Below, one piece after another: positions 1 through 8,890 of a DNA stretch of 61,448 nucleotides. Below the pieces are notes generated by a model that did no database searches, had not been told where the DNA came from, and worked only from the letters and a program-made list of their open reading frames with translations. The translations under genes were made by a program, and so were the position numbers. Origin of the DNA: Bacillus sp. AFS088145. Its GTDB lineage: Bacteria > Bacillota > Bacilli > Bacillales > Bacillaceae_G. The DNA lies in the NCBI RefSeq assembly GCF_002564465.1, contig NZ_NUUX01000044.1, positions 1 to 61,448 of the forward strand, written 5' to 3'. Each line of letters starts with the position of its first letter. Position 1 is the first letter of the stretch.

Positions 1-66
1 GCGCCTCGAAAGACAAGCGCTTGCAATCAGTCTGAAACTCAAATTTTTAAAATTTTGTTTACACAT
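1..66. repeat. 3' part of an intergenic MITE-like repeat (copy 1)
   Basis: The first 37 bases match the last 37 bases of the element at 60935-61066 almost base for base, ending in the inverted-repeat tip CAGTCTGAAA (28-37). Looser similarity continues to about position 66, including the shared phrase TTTGT(T/C)TACACA. The rest of this copy lies outside the window. It has no coding capacity. Confidence 0.8.
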
Positions 67-69
67 TAA

Positions 70-93
70 GAGCTTAAATTAAGCTCTTTTTCT
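70..93 (+). terminator. Rho-independent terminator-like hairpin
   Basis: The 7-bp stem GAGCTTA/TAAGCTC with an AAT loop is followed by TTTTTCT. It sits directly after the repeat copy and before the map promoter. It probably ends transcription from upstream of the window, or it is the variable hairpin that follows each copy of the repeat. Confidence 0.6.
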
Positions 94-182
94 TGTGAAA
101 TGATTGTTATAATGTGAAAAGCATAATATATTAAATTAATCATGTATGAACTGAAACTAAGTGACTTGAAAGGATGAAATAA

Positions 183-929
183 ATGATTACGATTAAGACT
201 GAACGTGAAATAAACTTAATGAATGAAGCAGGTACTTTATTGGCTGCTACACATAAGGAAATTGCTAAAATGATTAAACCAGGGATTACAACTTGGGAAA
301 TCGATCAATTTGTAGAAAAGTTTTTAGCTGAAAATGGTGCGAAACCGGAACAAAAAGGTTACCGAGGATATAAATATGCAACTTGTGCATCAATTAATGA
401 TGAGATTTGCCACGGATTCCCTCGTAAAAAATCATTAAAAGATGGAGATATTGTAACGATTGATATGGTTGTAAATTTAAATGGTGCGCTTGCTGATTCG
501 GCTTGGACATATGGTGTAGGAAATATAGCTAAAGAAAACAAGGACTTATTAAAAGTTACGCAAGAATGCTTATATAAAGGCATAGAGCAAGCTGTAGTAG
601 GAAACCGTATTGGTGATATTGGTTTTGCGATTCAATCTTATGCTGAGTCATTAGGTTATTCTGTTGTGCGTGATTTTACTGGACATGGCATAGGACCAAC
701 TCTTCATGAAGAGCCATATGTTCCTCATTTCGGTATAGCTGGTAAAGGTTTAAGACTACGTGAAGGGATGGTCATTACGATTGAACCAATGATTAATTTA
801 GGGTCATGGCAATCAACAATGGATTCAAATGGCTGGACAGCAAGAACAAGAGATGGAAAAAATTCAGCACAATTTGAACATACTTTAGCGATAACAAGTA
901 ATGGACCAAAAATATTGACAAAGCAATAA
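183..929 (+). CDS. mapB: Methionine aminopeptidase type I (standalone MapB/YflG-like)
   Basis: Removes the initiator methionine from new cytosolic proteins. The 248-aa length is normal for the short type I enzyme. All five metal ligands of the pita-bread fold can be placed: D94, D105, H168 (in TGHGIG), E201 (in TIEPM) and E232, with the substrate-contact H77 in ICHGFP. A purine-rich ribosome site (AAAGGATG) precedes the ATG. The gene stands alone next to no ribosomal-protein or adk genes, so it resembles the second, monocistronic Bacillus enzyme (MapB/YflG) more than the essential copy of the ribosomal-protein operon. A TATAAT box lies at 108-113. The family is certain; the mapB symbol rests on context. 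Confidence 0.9.
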   Translation: MITIKTEREINLMNEAGTLLAATHKEIAKMIKPGITTWEIDQFVEKFLAENGAKPEQKGYRGYKYATCASINDEICHGFPRKKSLKDGDIVTIDMVVNLNGALADSAWTYGVGNIAKENKDLLKVTQECLYKGIEQAVVGNRIGDIGFAIQSYAESLGYSVVRDFTGHGIGPTLHEEPYVPHFGIAGKGLRLREGMVITIEPMINLGSWQSTMDSNGWTARTRDGKNSAQFEHTLAITSNGPKILTKQ

Positions 930-1020
930 GGTAATTATTTACATTGATAATGAAAGCATAAAAAAATATAATTAGATCATAAAAGATAAAACTTATAATT
1001 AAAAACCAATTAAAAATCTA

Positions 1021-1049
1021 TTGACATAATGGACTAGCTAGAATACTAT
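1021..1049 (+). promoter_or_regulatory. Sigma-A promoter of the Mn riboswitch-terC unit
   Basis: TTGACA (1021-1026), a 17-bp spacer and TACTAT (1044-1049). This is a near-consensus vegetative promoter placed about 25 bp before the riboswitch aptamer. Confidence 0.8.
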
Positions 1050-1072
1050 TATATTATTAATAAACAATCGAA

Positions 1073-1225
1073 TACTCCAAAGGGGAGTAGCGTCAGGAGA
1101 GATCCTGAAACAAAGTCGTCATTACATGAGAAGAAATTCTCATCGGCTTTGTTGGCATACATATGTATGCTCAGCAAGACCTTTGCCGTAGTACTACAAC
1201 TATAGGCAGAGGTCTTTTTATTTTG
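1073..1225 (+). promoter_or_regulatory. yybP-ykoY (Mn2+) riboswitch with expression-platform terminator
   Basis: The leader has the hallmarks of this aptamer: the AAAGGGGAGTAG entry, a central GGCTTTG, a GGCATACAT/ATGTATGC arm and the closing CAGCAAGACCTTTGCC. The last segment also forms one arm of a terminator (AGACCTTTGCC with GGCAGAGGTCT, then TTTTTATTTT, 1177-1224). Known members sense Mn2+ and turn on efflux or TerC-family genes. The downstream gene is a TerC homologue, as with B. subtilis ykoY, so Mn2+-induced antitermination is the likely mechanism. The 930-1072 stretch before it holds only the promoter. Confidence 0.93.
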
Positions 1226-1282
1226 TAGTCACGGGTACAGGTTGTTTAATTAAAAATAGTAGTTTCATAAGGGGGAAGAGTC

Positions 1283-1984
1283 ATGGATTTATTTGACGGA
1301 TTAAGTATTGGCGTACTATTGAATGTAATTTTTATCGACCTGTTATTAAGTGGTGACAATGCTATTCTAATCGCATTAGCAGCGAAAAACTTACCAGCAG
1401 AACAAAAGAAAAAAGCAGTATTATTTGGTACATTAGGTGCAATTGGACTACGTATAGTATTTGCAGCAGTAATCGTGTATTTATTAAAAATTCCGTTTAT
1501 TTATGCAATCGGTGGTTTAATGTTATTATGGATTGCTTTTAAATTATTAGTCGATGACTCTGGACACGGCGAAGTTAAAAGTGGTGCAACATTATGGGGA
1601 GCAGTTCGAACAATCATCATTGCAGATGCGTTAATGAGTCTTGATAATGTTTTAGCTTTAGCTGGTGTATCACATGGTAGCTTAGTTGCAATCGTAATTG
1701 GGATTTTAATTTCTATTCCAATTATTGTTGGCGGAAGCTCATTATTAATGAAAATTATGAACAAATACCCAATTATTACAACAATTGGTTCAGGTATCTT
1801 AGCTTGGACTGCAGCTGGTATGATTACGCATGAAAAAATGATAAATGATGTTTTTGAAAGTAATACAATTACTTTAGCGTTCAAAATTGTCATGACTGCA
1901 ATCGTAATTGGAGCTGGTACAATTGTTGCTAGAAGAAAAGCACAAAAACATCAAGTTGCAAATTCACAAAATCAAACAGCATAA
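1283..1984 (+). CDS. TerC-family integral membrane protein (YkoY-like), probable Mn2+ exporter
   Basis: A 233-aa protein with about seven hydrophobic helices and the two acidic family signatures SGDNA (D25) and SLDN (D121), which are thought to line the metal path. TerC/YkoY/MeeF-type proteins export Mn2+ or help metalate secreted proteins. Control by a Mn2+ riboswitch in the leader supports this role. The ATG at 1283 has a good ribosome site (AGGGGGAAGAG). The gene is monocistronic, closed by a terminator at 1991-2028. The family and metal link are firm; whether its main role is Mn2+ detoxification or metal delivery to exoenzymes is inferred. Confidence 0.9.
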   Translation: MDLFDGLSIGVLLNVIFIDLLLSGDNAILIALAAKNLPAEQKKKAVLFGTLGAIGLRIVFAAVIVYLLKIPFIYAIGGLMLLWIAFKLLVDDSGHGEVKSGATLWGAVRTIIIADALMSLDNVLALAGVSHGSLVAIVIGILISIPIIVGGSSLLMKIMNKYPIITTIGSGILAWTAAGMITHEKMINDVFESNTITLAFKIVMTAIVIGAGTIVARRKAQKHQVANSQNQTA

Positions 1985-1990
1985 TACACT

Positions 1991-2028
1991 AAAAGGCCCA
2001 GCTTATAAAGCTTGGGCTTTTTATTTTT
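1991..2028 (+). terminator. Rho-independent terminator of terC
   Basis: The stem AAGGCCCAGCTT/AAGCTTGGGCTTT is followed by a T-rich tail. Confidence 0.9.
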
Positions 2029-2172
2029 GCAATACAGTATGTAAGAGGAAATTTTAGCATATCATTTTTATTGGCGACTTAAAAAAGAATATAATTATGA
2101 AATATTTATGTCAAATTAACAGTATTCTGGGGAATTATAGTATCAATAGACACAAATTGGAAAATATAATTC

Positions 2173-2221
2173 TTGAAAAGAATTAGGACAATAAGTATAC
2201 TTTAGTTGTCAGACATCTGAC
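2173..2221 (+). promoter_or_regulatory. Promoter and palindromic operator of the deoB-pupG-pdp operon
   Basis: TTGAAA (2173-2178), 17 bp, TATACT (2196-2201) form a good sigma-A promoter. The palindrome GTCAGA-CA-TCTGAC (2208-2221) begins at the expected transcription start, where a repressor would block initiation. Its form resembles GntR/FadR-type operators, but the regulator is not identifiable here. Confidence 0.6.
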
Positions 2222-2269
2222 GCTATCATTTAAGTTTCAGTTTGTTTCGATGAGTTAGGAGGAAAACAA

Positions 2270-3451
2270 ATGAATAGAAAATTTAATAGAGTGTTCCTCG
2301 TTGTTATGGATTCTGTAGGGATCGGAGAAGCTCCTGATGCAGAAAAATTTAATGATGTTGGATCAGATACACTAGGCCATATTGCTGAAGAAATGAATGG
2401 TTTACATATGCCGAATATGGCAAAACTAGGTTTAAGTAATATTAGAGAATTGAAAGGGGTTCCAAAGGCCGATAAGCCACTTGCATATTACACAAAAATG
2501 GAAGAGTCATCAGTTGGAAAAGATACAATGACAGGACATTGGGAAATCATGGGTCTTCACATTGATAAGCCATTTAAAGTTTTTGCTGATGGATTCCCTA
2601 AAGAATTAATAAGCGAATTAGAAACCCATTTTGATCGTAAAATAATCGGAAATAAACCTGCTTCAGGAACTGAGATATTAGTTGAACTTGGTGAACAGCA
2701 TATGAAGACAGGCGATTTAATCGTTTATACATCTGCTGATTCTGTTTTACAAATTGCAGCTCATGAAGAAGTTGTTCCTTTAGAAGATTTATATCGTTAT
2801 TGTGAAATTGCACGTAAATTAACATTAGATGATCCATACATGATTGGTCGTGTAATCGCGAGACCATTTGTAGGTGAGCCTGGAAACTTCAAACGTACAC
2901 CAAATCGCCATGACTATGCATTAAAACCATTTGGACGTACTGTTATGAATGAGTTAAAAGATGCAAATTTTGATGTAATTTCTATCGGTAAAATTGCTGA
3001 TATCTTCGATGGTGAAGGAATTACGAAAGCATTACGTACTGTTTCAAATATGGACGGTATGGATAAATTAGTTGAAACATTAAAAATGGACTTCACTGGT
3101 TTAAGCTTCCTAAATTTAGTTGATTTTGATGCAGTATACGGTCATAGAAGAGATCCACTAGGTTACGGTAAAGCATTAGAAGAATACGATGCAAGATTAC
3201 CTGAAGTATTTAATTTATTAAAAGAAGATGATTTATTAATGATTACTGCCGATCATGGAAATGATCCGACATATACTGGTACAGACCATACAAGAGAATA
3301 TGTGCCTTTACTAGTTTATAGTAAACAGTTTTCAGAAGGTAAAGAATTAGAAATTCCAAAAACTTTTGCTGATATTGGAGCAACCATTGCAGAAAACTTT
3401 AAAGTTGCAATGCCATCACATGGATCAAGTTTTTTTGAAAAATTGAGATAA
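2270..3451 (+). CDS. deoB: Phosphopentomutase
   Basis: Interconverts (deoxy)ribose 1-phosphate and 5-phosphate, linking nucleoside phosphorolysis to central metabolism. The 393-aa length is typical. The alkaline-phosphatase-type core is visible: the N-terminal metal Asp in [10 protein letters not shown] (D14), the phospho-acceptor Thr in [10 protein letters not shown] (T86, matching Thr85 of the B. cereus enzyme) and the C-terminal metal cluster ADHGND...GTDHTRE. AGGAGGAAAACAA precedes the ATG. First gene of deoB-pupG-pdp; the next gene starts 13 bp after its stop. B. subtilis calls this gene drm. Confidence 0.97.
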   Translation: MNRKFNRVFLVVMDSVGIGEAPDAEKFNDVGSDTLGHIAEEMNGLHMPNMAKLGLSNIRELKGVPKADKPLAYYTKMEESSVGKDTMTGHWEIMGLHIDKPFKVFADGFPKELISELETHFDRKIIGNKPASGTEILVELGEQHMKTGDLIVYTSADSVLQIAAHEEVVPLEDLYRYCEIARKLTLDDPYMIGRVIARPFVGEPGNFKRTPNRHDYALKPFGRTVMNELKDANFDVISIGKIADIFDGEGITKALRTVSNMDGMDKLVETLKMDFTGLSFLNLVDFDAVYGHRRDPLGYGKALEEYDARLPEVFNLLKEDDLLMITADHGNDPTYTGTDHTREYVPLLVYSKQFSEGKELEIPKTFADIGATIAENFKVAMPSHGSSFFEKLR

Positions 3452-3464
3452 GGTGGAGTTACAT

Positions 3465-4283
3465 ATGAATAAAGAAAATATCGATAAAGCCGCTGAGTTT
3501 ATTAAAAGTAAAGTTGACAGACAGCCTAAAATTGGATTGATTTTAGGATCAGGTTTAGGCGTTCTTGTTGATGAAATAGAAAACCAAGAAAAAATACCGT
3601 ATCATACGATTCCTGAATACCCAACATCAACAGTAGAAGGGCATGAAGGACAACTAGTTTTTGGAACGATACACGGTATTGAAGTAGTAGCAATGCAAGG
3701 AAGAGTTCACTACTACGAAGGATATAGCATGGAAAAAGTTACATTCCCTGTACGTATCATGAAAGAATTAGGTGTAGAAAAATTAATCGTAACGAATGCA
3801 GCAGGTGGAGTTAATACGTCATACGAACCTGGTGATTTAATGTTAATTACAGACCATATTAATTTTACTGGTACTAGTCCACTAATTGGACCAAATAACC
3901 CAGAGCTAGGCGTTCGTTTTGTAGATATGTCTTATCCATATGACCGTGAATTAAGAGAACTTGCAAAAAATGCTGCTAGTGAAGTAGATGTAAAACTTCA
4001 AGAAGGAGTTTACGCTGCACTGACAGGACCATCTTATGAAACTCCAGCTGAAATTCGCATGTTTAGAACATTAGGTGCTGATGCTGTTGGAATGTCAACT
4101 GTATCTGAAGTAATTGTGGCACGTCATGCTGAATTAAGAGTACTTGGTATTTCATGTATTTCAAACATGGCAGCAGGCATTTTAGATCAACCACTAAACC
4201 ATGAAGAAGTTATTGAAACAACACAAAGAGTAAGAGCATCATTTTTATCATTAGTAAAAGAGATTATTCGTAAAATCGGTTAA
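3465..4283 (+). CDS. pupG: Purine-nucleoside phosphorylase (inosine/guanosine type)
   Basis: Phosphorolysis of inosine, guanosine and their deoxy forms, giving free base plus (deoxy)ribose 1-phosphate for DeoB. A 272-aa trimeric-type PNP with the phosphate loop LGSGLG near residue 30, a GRVHYYEGY segment, VTNAAGG and the base-binding region around ALTGPSYETPAE. I chose ATG 3465 because AAGGTGGAG lies 6-7 bp upstream; a GTG at 3453 in the same frame lies inside that ribosome site. Lies between deoB and pdp. Confidence 0.95.
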   Translation: MNKENIDKAAEFIKSKVDRQPKIGLILGSGLGVLVDEIENQEKIPYHTIPEYPTSTVEGHEGQLVFGTIHGIEVVAMQGRVHYYEGYSMEKVTFPVRIMKELGVEKLIVTNAAGGVNTSYEPGDLMLITDHINFTGTSPLIGPNNPELGVRFVDMSYPYDRELRELAKNAASEVDVKLQEGVYAALTGPSYETPAEIRMFRTLGADAVGMSTVSEVIVARHAELRVLGISCISNMAAGILDQPLNHEEVIETTQRVRASFLSLVKEIIRKIG

Positions 4284-4307
4284 TTCAAAAGTTAACGATT
4301 ATAAAAG

Positions 4308-4330
4308 GACTTCTACATTATGTGGAAGTC
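4308..4330 (+). other. Intercistronic hairpin between pupG and pdp
   Basis: A 10-bp stem GACTTCTACA/TGTGGAAGTC with a TTA loop, followed by the weak run ACTTTTC. It could be a leaky terminator or a processing/stability element that tunes pdp relative to deoB-pupG. The T-run is too short for a strong terminator. Confidence 0.5.
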
Positions 4331-4379
4331 ACTTTTCATTAGAAGTAATATACACCAATTAGAAAGAGGCGTTTCAAAA

Positions 4380-5687
4380 ATGAGAATGGTAGATTTAATC
4401 GAAAAAAAACGTGATGGAAAAACATTAACAACGGAAGAAGTTAATTTTGTAGTCAAAGGTTTCACAGATGGTAGTGTACCTGATTATCAAATGAGTGCTT
4501 TTGCAATGGCAGTTTTCTTAAAGGGTATGACTGAAAAAGAATATAGTGATTTAACAATGGCGATGGTACATTCTGGTGATACAATTGACCTTTCTAACAT
4601 TGAAGGAATCAAAGTTGATAAACATTCAACTGGTGGAGTAGGTGATACAACTACACTTGTATTAGGTCCATTAGTAGCTTCTTTAGATATTCCAGTTGCC
4701 AAAATGAGTGGACGTGGTTTAGGTCACACTGGTGGTACAATCGATAAATTAGAAGCTGTAGAAGGCTTCCATGTTGAATTAACAGAAGAAGAATTTACTA
4801 AACAAGTAAATGATATTAAATTAGCTGTTATCGGGCAAACAGGAGATTTAACACCTGCTGACAAAAAGTTATATGCACTACGTGATGTAACAGCAACTGT
4901 TAACTCAATCCCATTAATTTCAAGTTCAATTATGAGTAAAAAAATCGCTGCTGGTGCAGACGCAATTGTTTTAGATGTTAAAACTGGTGCAGGTGCATTT
5001 ATGAAAGATATTGATGATGCACGCGATTTAGCTAAAGCGATGGTTAAGATTGGTAACAACGTTGGAAGACAAACAGTTGCAGTTATTTCTGATATGAGCC
5101 AACCATTAGGATTTGCGATTGGTAATGCATTAGAAGTGAAAGAAGCAATTGACACTCTTAAAGGTGAAGGTCCAAAAGATTTAGAAGAATTATGCTTAGT
5201 ATTAGGTAGCCAAATGGTTGTATTAGCTAAAAAAGCTGAAACAATAGAAGAAGCAAGAGCTAAACTTCTAGAAAATATGAAAAACGGAAAAGCTTTAGAA
5301 GTATTTAAAGCATTTTTAGTAGCTCAAGGTGGAGACGGTTCAGTAGTAGATGATCCATCAAAACTACCTCAAGCTAAATATGTACAAGAAGTAGTAGCGA
5401 AGCAAGATGGTTATGTTTCACAAATCGTCGCTGATGCAGTTGGAACAGCAGCTATGAAATTAGGCGCAGGACGTGCAACAAAAGAATCAGTAATTGACTT
5501 AGCTGTTGGTTTAATGCTAAACAAAAAAGTAGGCGAAGCAGTTAAAAAAGGCGAATCATTAGTTACTGTCTATTCAAGCACAGAAGATATTAGTGAAGTT
5601 GAAAAAGACTTACTAGAAAACATTAAAATTTCTACAGAAAAAGTAGAAGAACCTACATTAGTTTACGATTTAATTATGGAAGCTTAA
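4380..5687 (+). CDS. pdp: Pyrimidine-nucleoside phosphorylase
   Basis: Phosphorolysis of uridine, deoxyuridine and thymidine. A 435-aa thymidine/AMP phosphorylase-family protein: an N-terminal helical lobe ([10 protein letters not shown]), the phosphate site [25 protein letters not shown], the dimerization/active-site stretch around [13 protein letters not shown] and the C-terminal all-beta domain. Very close to B. subtilis Pdp over its full length as I remember it. Start at ATG 4380, supported by GAAAGAGG upstream; the frame is open further upstream but would run through the 4308-4330 hairpin. In B. subtilis pdp sits with dra-nupC; here it joins deoB-pupG. Confidence 0.96.
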   Translation: MRMVDLIEKKRDGKTLTTEEVNFVVKGFTDGSVPDYQMSAFAMAVFLKGMTEKEYSDLTMAMVHSGDTIDLSNIEGIKVDKHSTGGVGDTTTLVLGPLVASLDIPVAKMSGRGLGHTGGTIDKLEAVEGFHVELTEEEFTKQVNDIKLAVIGQTGDLTPADKKLYALRDVTATVNSIPLISSSIMSKKIAAGADAIVLDVKTGAGAFMKDIDDARDLAKAMVKIGNNVGRQTVAVISDMSQPLGFAIGNALEVKEAIDTLKGEGPKDLEELCLVLGSQMVVLAKKAETIEEARAKLLENMKNGKALEVFKAFLVAQGGDGSVVDDPSKLPQAKYVQEVVAKQDGYVSQIVADAVGTAAMKLGAGRATKESVIDLAVGLMLNKKVGEAVKKGESLVTVYSSTEDISEVEKDLLENIKISTEKVEEPTLVYDLIMEA

Positions 5688-5695
5688 AAACTTTT

Positions 5696-5733
5696 AAAAG
5701 CTATTCTCTGGAGATGAGAATAGCTTTTTTTTG
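5696..5733 (+). terminator. Terminator of deoB-pupG-pdp
   Basis: The stem AAAAGCTATTCTC/GAGAATAGCTTTT is followed by a T-run. Confidence 0.92.
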
Positions 5734-5884
5734 TTCTTCTTATTCAATAAAATGGCAGGTTACTTTTCAAGTTAATAATATAGGTCTTTTTTTATACTTT
5801 TCAAAAAGATAAGAACATACCTTTATATCAAAGGAATAAATAATAAAAAATGTTCAAAGTTTTGATTTAAAGGGAGTTAAGCTA

Positions 5885-6829
5885 ATGGGAAAGAAAGTGT
5901 TATTCTTCGGTGATGTAGGAATTGATGATGCGATCGCTTTGGTTTATGCACGGTTAACAGAAGATATCGAAATAATTGGGATTGTAGCTGATTATGGGAA
6001 TGTATCTAAAAAAGAAACGACAAGGAATGTTCGTTTTTTACTTAAAAGGTCAGGAAAAGAATATATTAAAGTCTATGGGGGTGCTGAGAAACCAATGACG
6101 GGCGAAATCCCGACCTATTACCTTGATATACATGGTCCGTTCGGCTTAGGTCCAATCGATCCAGGATTAAAGTTAGAGAACTTAGAGAACTTTTGTGAAG
6201 TGATCAATTTGATTGAGCAGCATAAGGATGAACTAGTAATAGTGAATACTGGGAGGTTAACCTCGCTAGCGACCTTATTTATCTTATACGAAGATTTGAT
6301 GAAAAGTGTGAATTCTTACTATATCATGGGCGGGGCCTTTCTTTATCCTGGAAATGTTACACCAGTAGCTGAAGCGAATTTTCACGGTGATCCGTTAGCA
6401 GCTAATATCGTTATGAAGTATGTAAATGGTGCATATATTTTCCCCTTAAATGTAACGCAAAATGCCATCGTAACTCCTTCAATGGCCAATTATATTCATT
6501 CTAAAGGAAAAACTGATCTTGTAAAACCATTATTAGATTACTATTATTTCAACTTCTATCAAAAGAAGGTACCCGGGATAAAGGGGAGTCCAGTTCATGA
6601 TGCGGTAACTCTCATGGCAGTCATACGTAGCGATTTATTTAAATTCTATCAATCGGCTGTTGTAATTGATTCAACCGATGTGGCTAGGGGTCAAAGTATT
6701 GCAGATTTTAGAGTAACTGATACTCCTGAGAAATTTGATGGAAGACCGCAACAACATATCGCAGTAGGCCTAGACTATGAAGGATTTTATAAGGATTTTA
6801 TGTCAGTTATGACCGGGGAGAAATTTTAG
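5885..6829 (+). CDS. Nucleoside hydrolase, IunH/URH1 family
   Basis: Predicted to hydrolyse the N-glycosidic bond of ribonucleosides, complementing the phosphorylases just upstream. 314 aa. The Ca2+/ribose cluster is present as GDVGIDDA (D10, D14, D15), with MGGAF..., the ribose-binding AEANFHGDP and the C-terminal SPVHDA (His-Asp). One departure from the canonical pattern: the usual GP(L/I)TN segment reads TGRLTS here, so substrate range may differ. AAAGGGAGTTAAGCTA precedes the ATG. It stands alone, with its own terminator at 6863-6900. It lies in the block between pdp and dacF that B. subtilis lacks. Confidence 0.85.
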   Translation: MGKKVLFFGDVGIDDAIALVYARLTEDIEIIGIVADYGNVSKKETTRNVRFLLKRSGKEYIKVYGGAEKPMTGEIPTYYLDIHGPFGLGPIDPGLKLENLENFCEVINLIEQHKDELVIVNTGRLTSLATLFILYEDLMKSVNSYYIMGGAFLYPGNVTPVAEANFHGDPLAANIVMKYVNGAYIFPLNVTQNAIVTPSMANYIHSKGKTDLVKPLLDYYYFNFYQKKVPGIKGSPVHDAVTLMAVIRSDLFKFYQSAVVIDSTDVARGQSIADFRVTDTPEKFDGRPQQHIAVGLDYEGFYKDFMSVMTGEKF

Positions 6830-6862
6830 ATTGATTCGAACTTTAGCGCTTTATACTTTTGG

Positions 6863-6900
6863 TCAAACCCTTGCCATATTATGCAAGGGTTTGTTTCTTT
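6863..6900 (+). terminator. Terminator of the nucleoside hydrolase gene
   Basis: The perfect 11-bp stem CAAACCCTTGC/GCAAGGGTTTG is followed by TTTCTTT. Confidence 0.9.
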
Positions 6901-6920
6901 ATTGTTAAATTATTATTTTT

Positions 6921-7085
6921 TTAAATACTTAAGCTTAAGCTTCCTAATAACATAAGTGCAAAAATGATATATGGAAAGATGACCAAAAACCATACAAAAG
7001 GCTTTTTCCATGTATCAAGTTTATGATAGATAGCTAAAGTGATTAATAAAATCACCACTATTGGAATGAATAGAAATCCATACAT
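6921..7085 (-). CDS. Possible 54-aa membrane micro-protein
   Basis: The minus strand encodes a 54-aa ORF starting MYGFLFIPIV. It has two hydrophobic stretches (about residues 4-20 and 31-53) and a short charged HKLDTWKK connector. The topology suits a tiny two-helix membrane protein. No convincing ribosome site precedes the ATG (7085-7083), and I recognise no family. It follows another micro-ORF on the same strand by 55 bp. The low-GC setting makes chance hydrophobic ORFs plausible. Confidence 0.4.
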   Translation of the reverse strand: MYGFLFIPIVVILLITLAIYHKLDTWKKPFVWFLVIFPYIIFALMLLGSLSLSI

Positions 7086-7140
7086 TTAAGTGTGTGAAAA
7101 TTTCTGTAAAATAAAGGGTAAAAACAACAAAACAGTACAG

Positions 7141-7320
7141 CTAATAAGGTTTTAATACAATACTTTTATTGATTAACAATTTAGTAATAATAGAAGTGAT
7201 CAGTATGATAGCAATAAAAAATACAAACAAGTACATCGTAAAGTAAAAGGATCCTGATAATTCCCCACCAGCCCCAGTACCATCGGCGTCAGTAGACATT
7301 CCAAATAAAAAAAACAACAT
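7141..7320 (-). CDS. Possible 59-aa membrane micro-protein
   Basis: The minus strand encodes 59 aa: a short start, a glycine-rich GTGAGGELSG loop, one strong transmembrane segment (about residues 28-50) and a basic tail ending KPY. No ribosome site is visible, and an in-frame stop lies two codons upstream of the ATG. A truncated repeat element begins about 12 bp upstream, so the promoter and ribosome site may have been displaced by that insertion. Either a decayed gene or a chance ORF; function unknown. Confidence 0.4.
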   Translation of the reverse strand: MLFFLFGMSTDADGTGAGGELSGSFYFTMYLFVFFIAIILITSIITKLLINKSIVLKPY

Positions 7321-7331
7321 GATTTATTCTT

Positions 7332-7478
7332 GGTGCGTGAAGGCTAAAGACCCATAAGGCTTGCCGAGTAGGCTAAAAGAATCTCGCCCTATGGAAAGCG
7401 AGCAACCTGTAATGGAAATCAACCTCACTTTACTCCTTTTACGAATAATTGATCATTAATTACCAAGATTATTTTTTA
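7332..7478. repeat. Partial copy of the long Bacillaceae-type intergenic repeat
   Basis: Matches 31314-31465 with small indels: the shared phrases GTGAAGGCTAAAGACCC / GGGAAGGCTAAAGACCC, GGCTTGCCGAG, CTCGCCC, TGGAAAGCGAGCA and CCTGTAATGGA follow in the same order. It starts part-way through the fuller copy, so the 5' half is missing. The whole 6830-7591 interval therefore holds a terminator, two micro-ORFs, this repeat and the promoter of the next gene. Confidence 0.85.
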
Positions 7479-7591
7479 ACAGTGTGAAGAAAATTATTTT
7501 CTTGTTTAATTATTTGATTAAATTTAGTATAATTGTAATCGTGCCTTGTTGCATGGGTGGGAGAGGGAGACACTAAAAGAGAGGAATTTCT

Positions 7592-8890
7592 TTGAAAAAT
7601 TTATTGAACAAACAATTTAATCTTGAAGGTAGCGGTACGACCATTAAAACGGAGTTGATTGCAGGTGCAGTTTCATTTTTAACACTTGTCTATATTTTGT
7701 CCGTTAATAGTACAATTTTGCATGATGCAGGTATACCGTTCCAAGGTGCAATGATTGCCACAATTTTGTCAGCTTTCTTTGGAAGCGTTATGATGGGATT
7801 ATGGAGTAATTCACCTTTAGTATTAGTTCCGGGAATGGGCATCAACGCATTGTTTACTTATACAATGGTTGGAGAAATGGGAATGAATTGGAAAGAAGCA
7901 CTTGCTGTTGTATTTGTAAGTGGAATCTTATTATCAATTTTATCATTCACAAAATTAATTAAGAAATTAACAACTGCGATTCCATTATCACTAAAAAGTG
8001 CAATTACAGTTGGAATTGGATTTTTCTTAACGTTTATCGGTCTTCAAGCTGGTGGGATTGTTGTAAAAAATGAAAGTACGTTTGTATCGATAGCAAATTT
8101 TACAAACGTGGATGTTTTAGCAACAGTTATTACACTAGGTATTGCAATTTATCTTTTTATTAAAAATGTACCTGCAAACTTTTTAATTACGGTTATTTTA
8201 GGTACAATCATTTCATTCATTTTACATGGTGGAATTGAAAAAGCACATGATACAACAAAAATTACAATGAAATCTGCTAGTGAAGTTGTCGGACAACTGA
8301 CCTTTACTCATCTGTTGAGTTTTCCATTTTGGATTGCAGTATTTTCGTTAACGATGGTTGTATTATTCGAATCAATCGGTATTATTCATGGTCAATTAAG
8401 CATGATGAACCAAGAGCATAAGCAGCAAAAGGTTGTACAAGGAACTGCGTTTGGTATTATTTTATCCGGTATACTTGGGACTAGTCCAACAGTTATTGCT
8501 GTTGAAGGTAGTGCAGGTATCAGTTCTGGTGGTAGAACAGGTCTTACTTCTATTGTAACTGGATTTTTATTTTTAGGATGTTTACTCTTTATGCCATTAA
8601 TAGCATATATTCCAACATCTGCGATTGCACCAATCTTAATCATAATCGGTTCATTAATGGTTAAACATATTACAGATATTCAATTGGATGATCCTACTGA
8701 GGCAATACCAGCCTTCTTAATTTTAGCATTCATCCCTTTAACATATAGTATTATTGACGGAATTGCATTCGGTTTTATTGCTTATCCATTAGTAAAAATG
8801 GCAGCAGGTAAGAAAACTGAAATTACACCATATATGGTTGCAATTTCAGCACTATTCTTTGTACGATTTGCATTGAACTTTATTTCATAA
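7592..8890 (+). CDS. NCS2-family purine permease (PbuG/PbuO/AzgA type)
   Basis: Proton-coupled uptake of hypoxanthine, guanine or adenine across the cell membrane. 432 aa with about 12-14 hydrophobic segments and the AzgA-subfamily signatures GMGINALFTY near residue 88 and AVEGSAGISSGGRTGL near residue 305. The start is TTG 7592: GAGAGGAA lies 6 bp upstream and no ATG is better placed. A TATAAT (7528-7533) gives a promoter with a weak -35. I see no purine riboswitch in the leader, unlike B. subtilis pbuG. Fits the purine-salvage theme of the preceding genes. Which base is carried cannot be told. Confidence 0.9.
   Translation: MKNLLNKQFNLEGSGTTIKTELIAGAVSFLTLVYILSVNSTILHDAGIPFQGAMIATILSAFFGSVMMGLWSNSPLVLVPGMGINALFTYTMVGEMGMNWKEALAVVFVSGILLSILSFTKLIKKLTTAIPLSLKSAITVGIGFFLTFIGLQAGGIVVKNESTFVSIANFTNVDVLATVITLGIAIYLFIKNVPANFLITVILGTIISFILHGGIEKAHDTTKITMKSASEVVGQLTFTHLLSFPFWIAVFSLTMVVLFESIGIIHGQLSMMNQEHKQQKVVQGTAFGIILSGILGTSPTVIAVEGSAGISSGGRTGLTSIVTGFLFLGCLLFMPLIAYIPTSAIAPILIIIGSLMVKHITDIQLDDPTEAIPAFLILAFIPLTYSIIDGIAFGFIAYPLVKMAAGKKTEITPYMVAISALFFVRFALNFIS

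Noticed and set aside
4724-5155. 143-aa minus-strand frame within pdp
   Set aside because: It is antisense to a highly conserved enzyme, has no ribosome site, and its composition is typical of a shadow of AT-rich coding sequence.
5885-6829. Horizontally acquired nucleoside hydrolase judged by GC content
   Set aside because: Sample lines of the gene have GC content close to that of pupG and pdp, so composition gives no support.
7479-7591. Purine riboswitch before the purine permease
   Set aside because: I looked for the conserved three-way-junction core (TATA...GGC...TAC) and did not find it; only a promoter and a short leader are visible.
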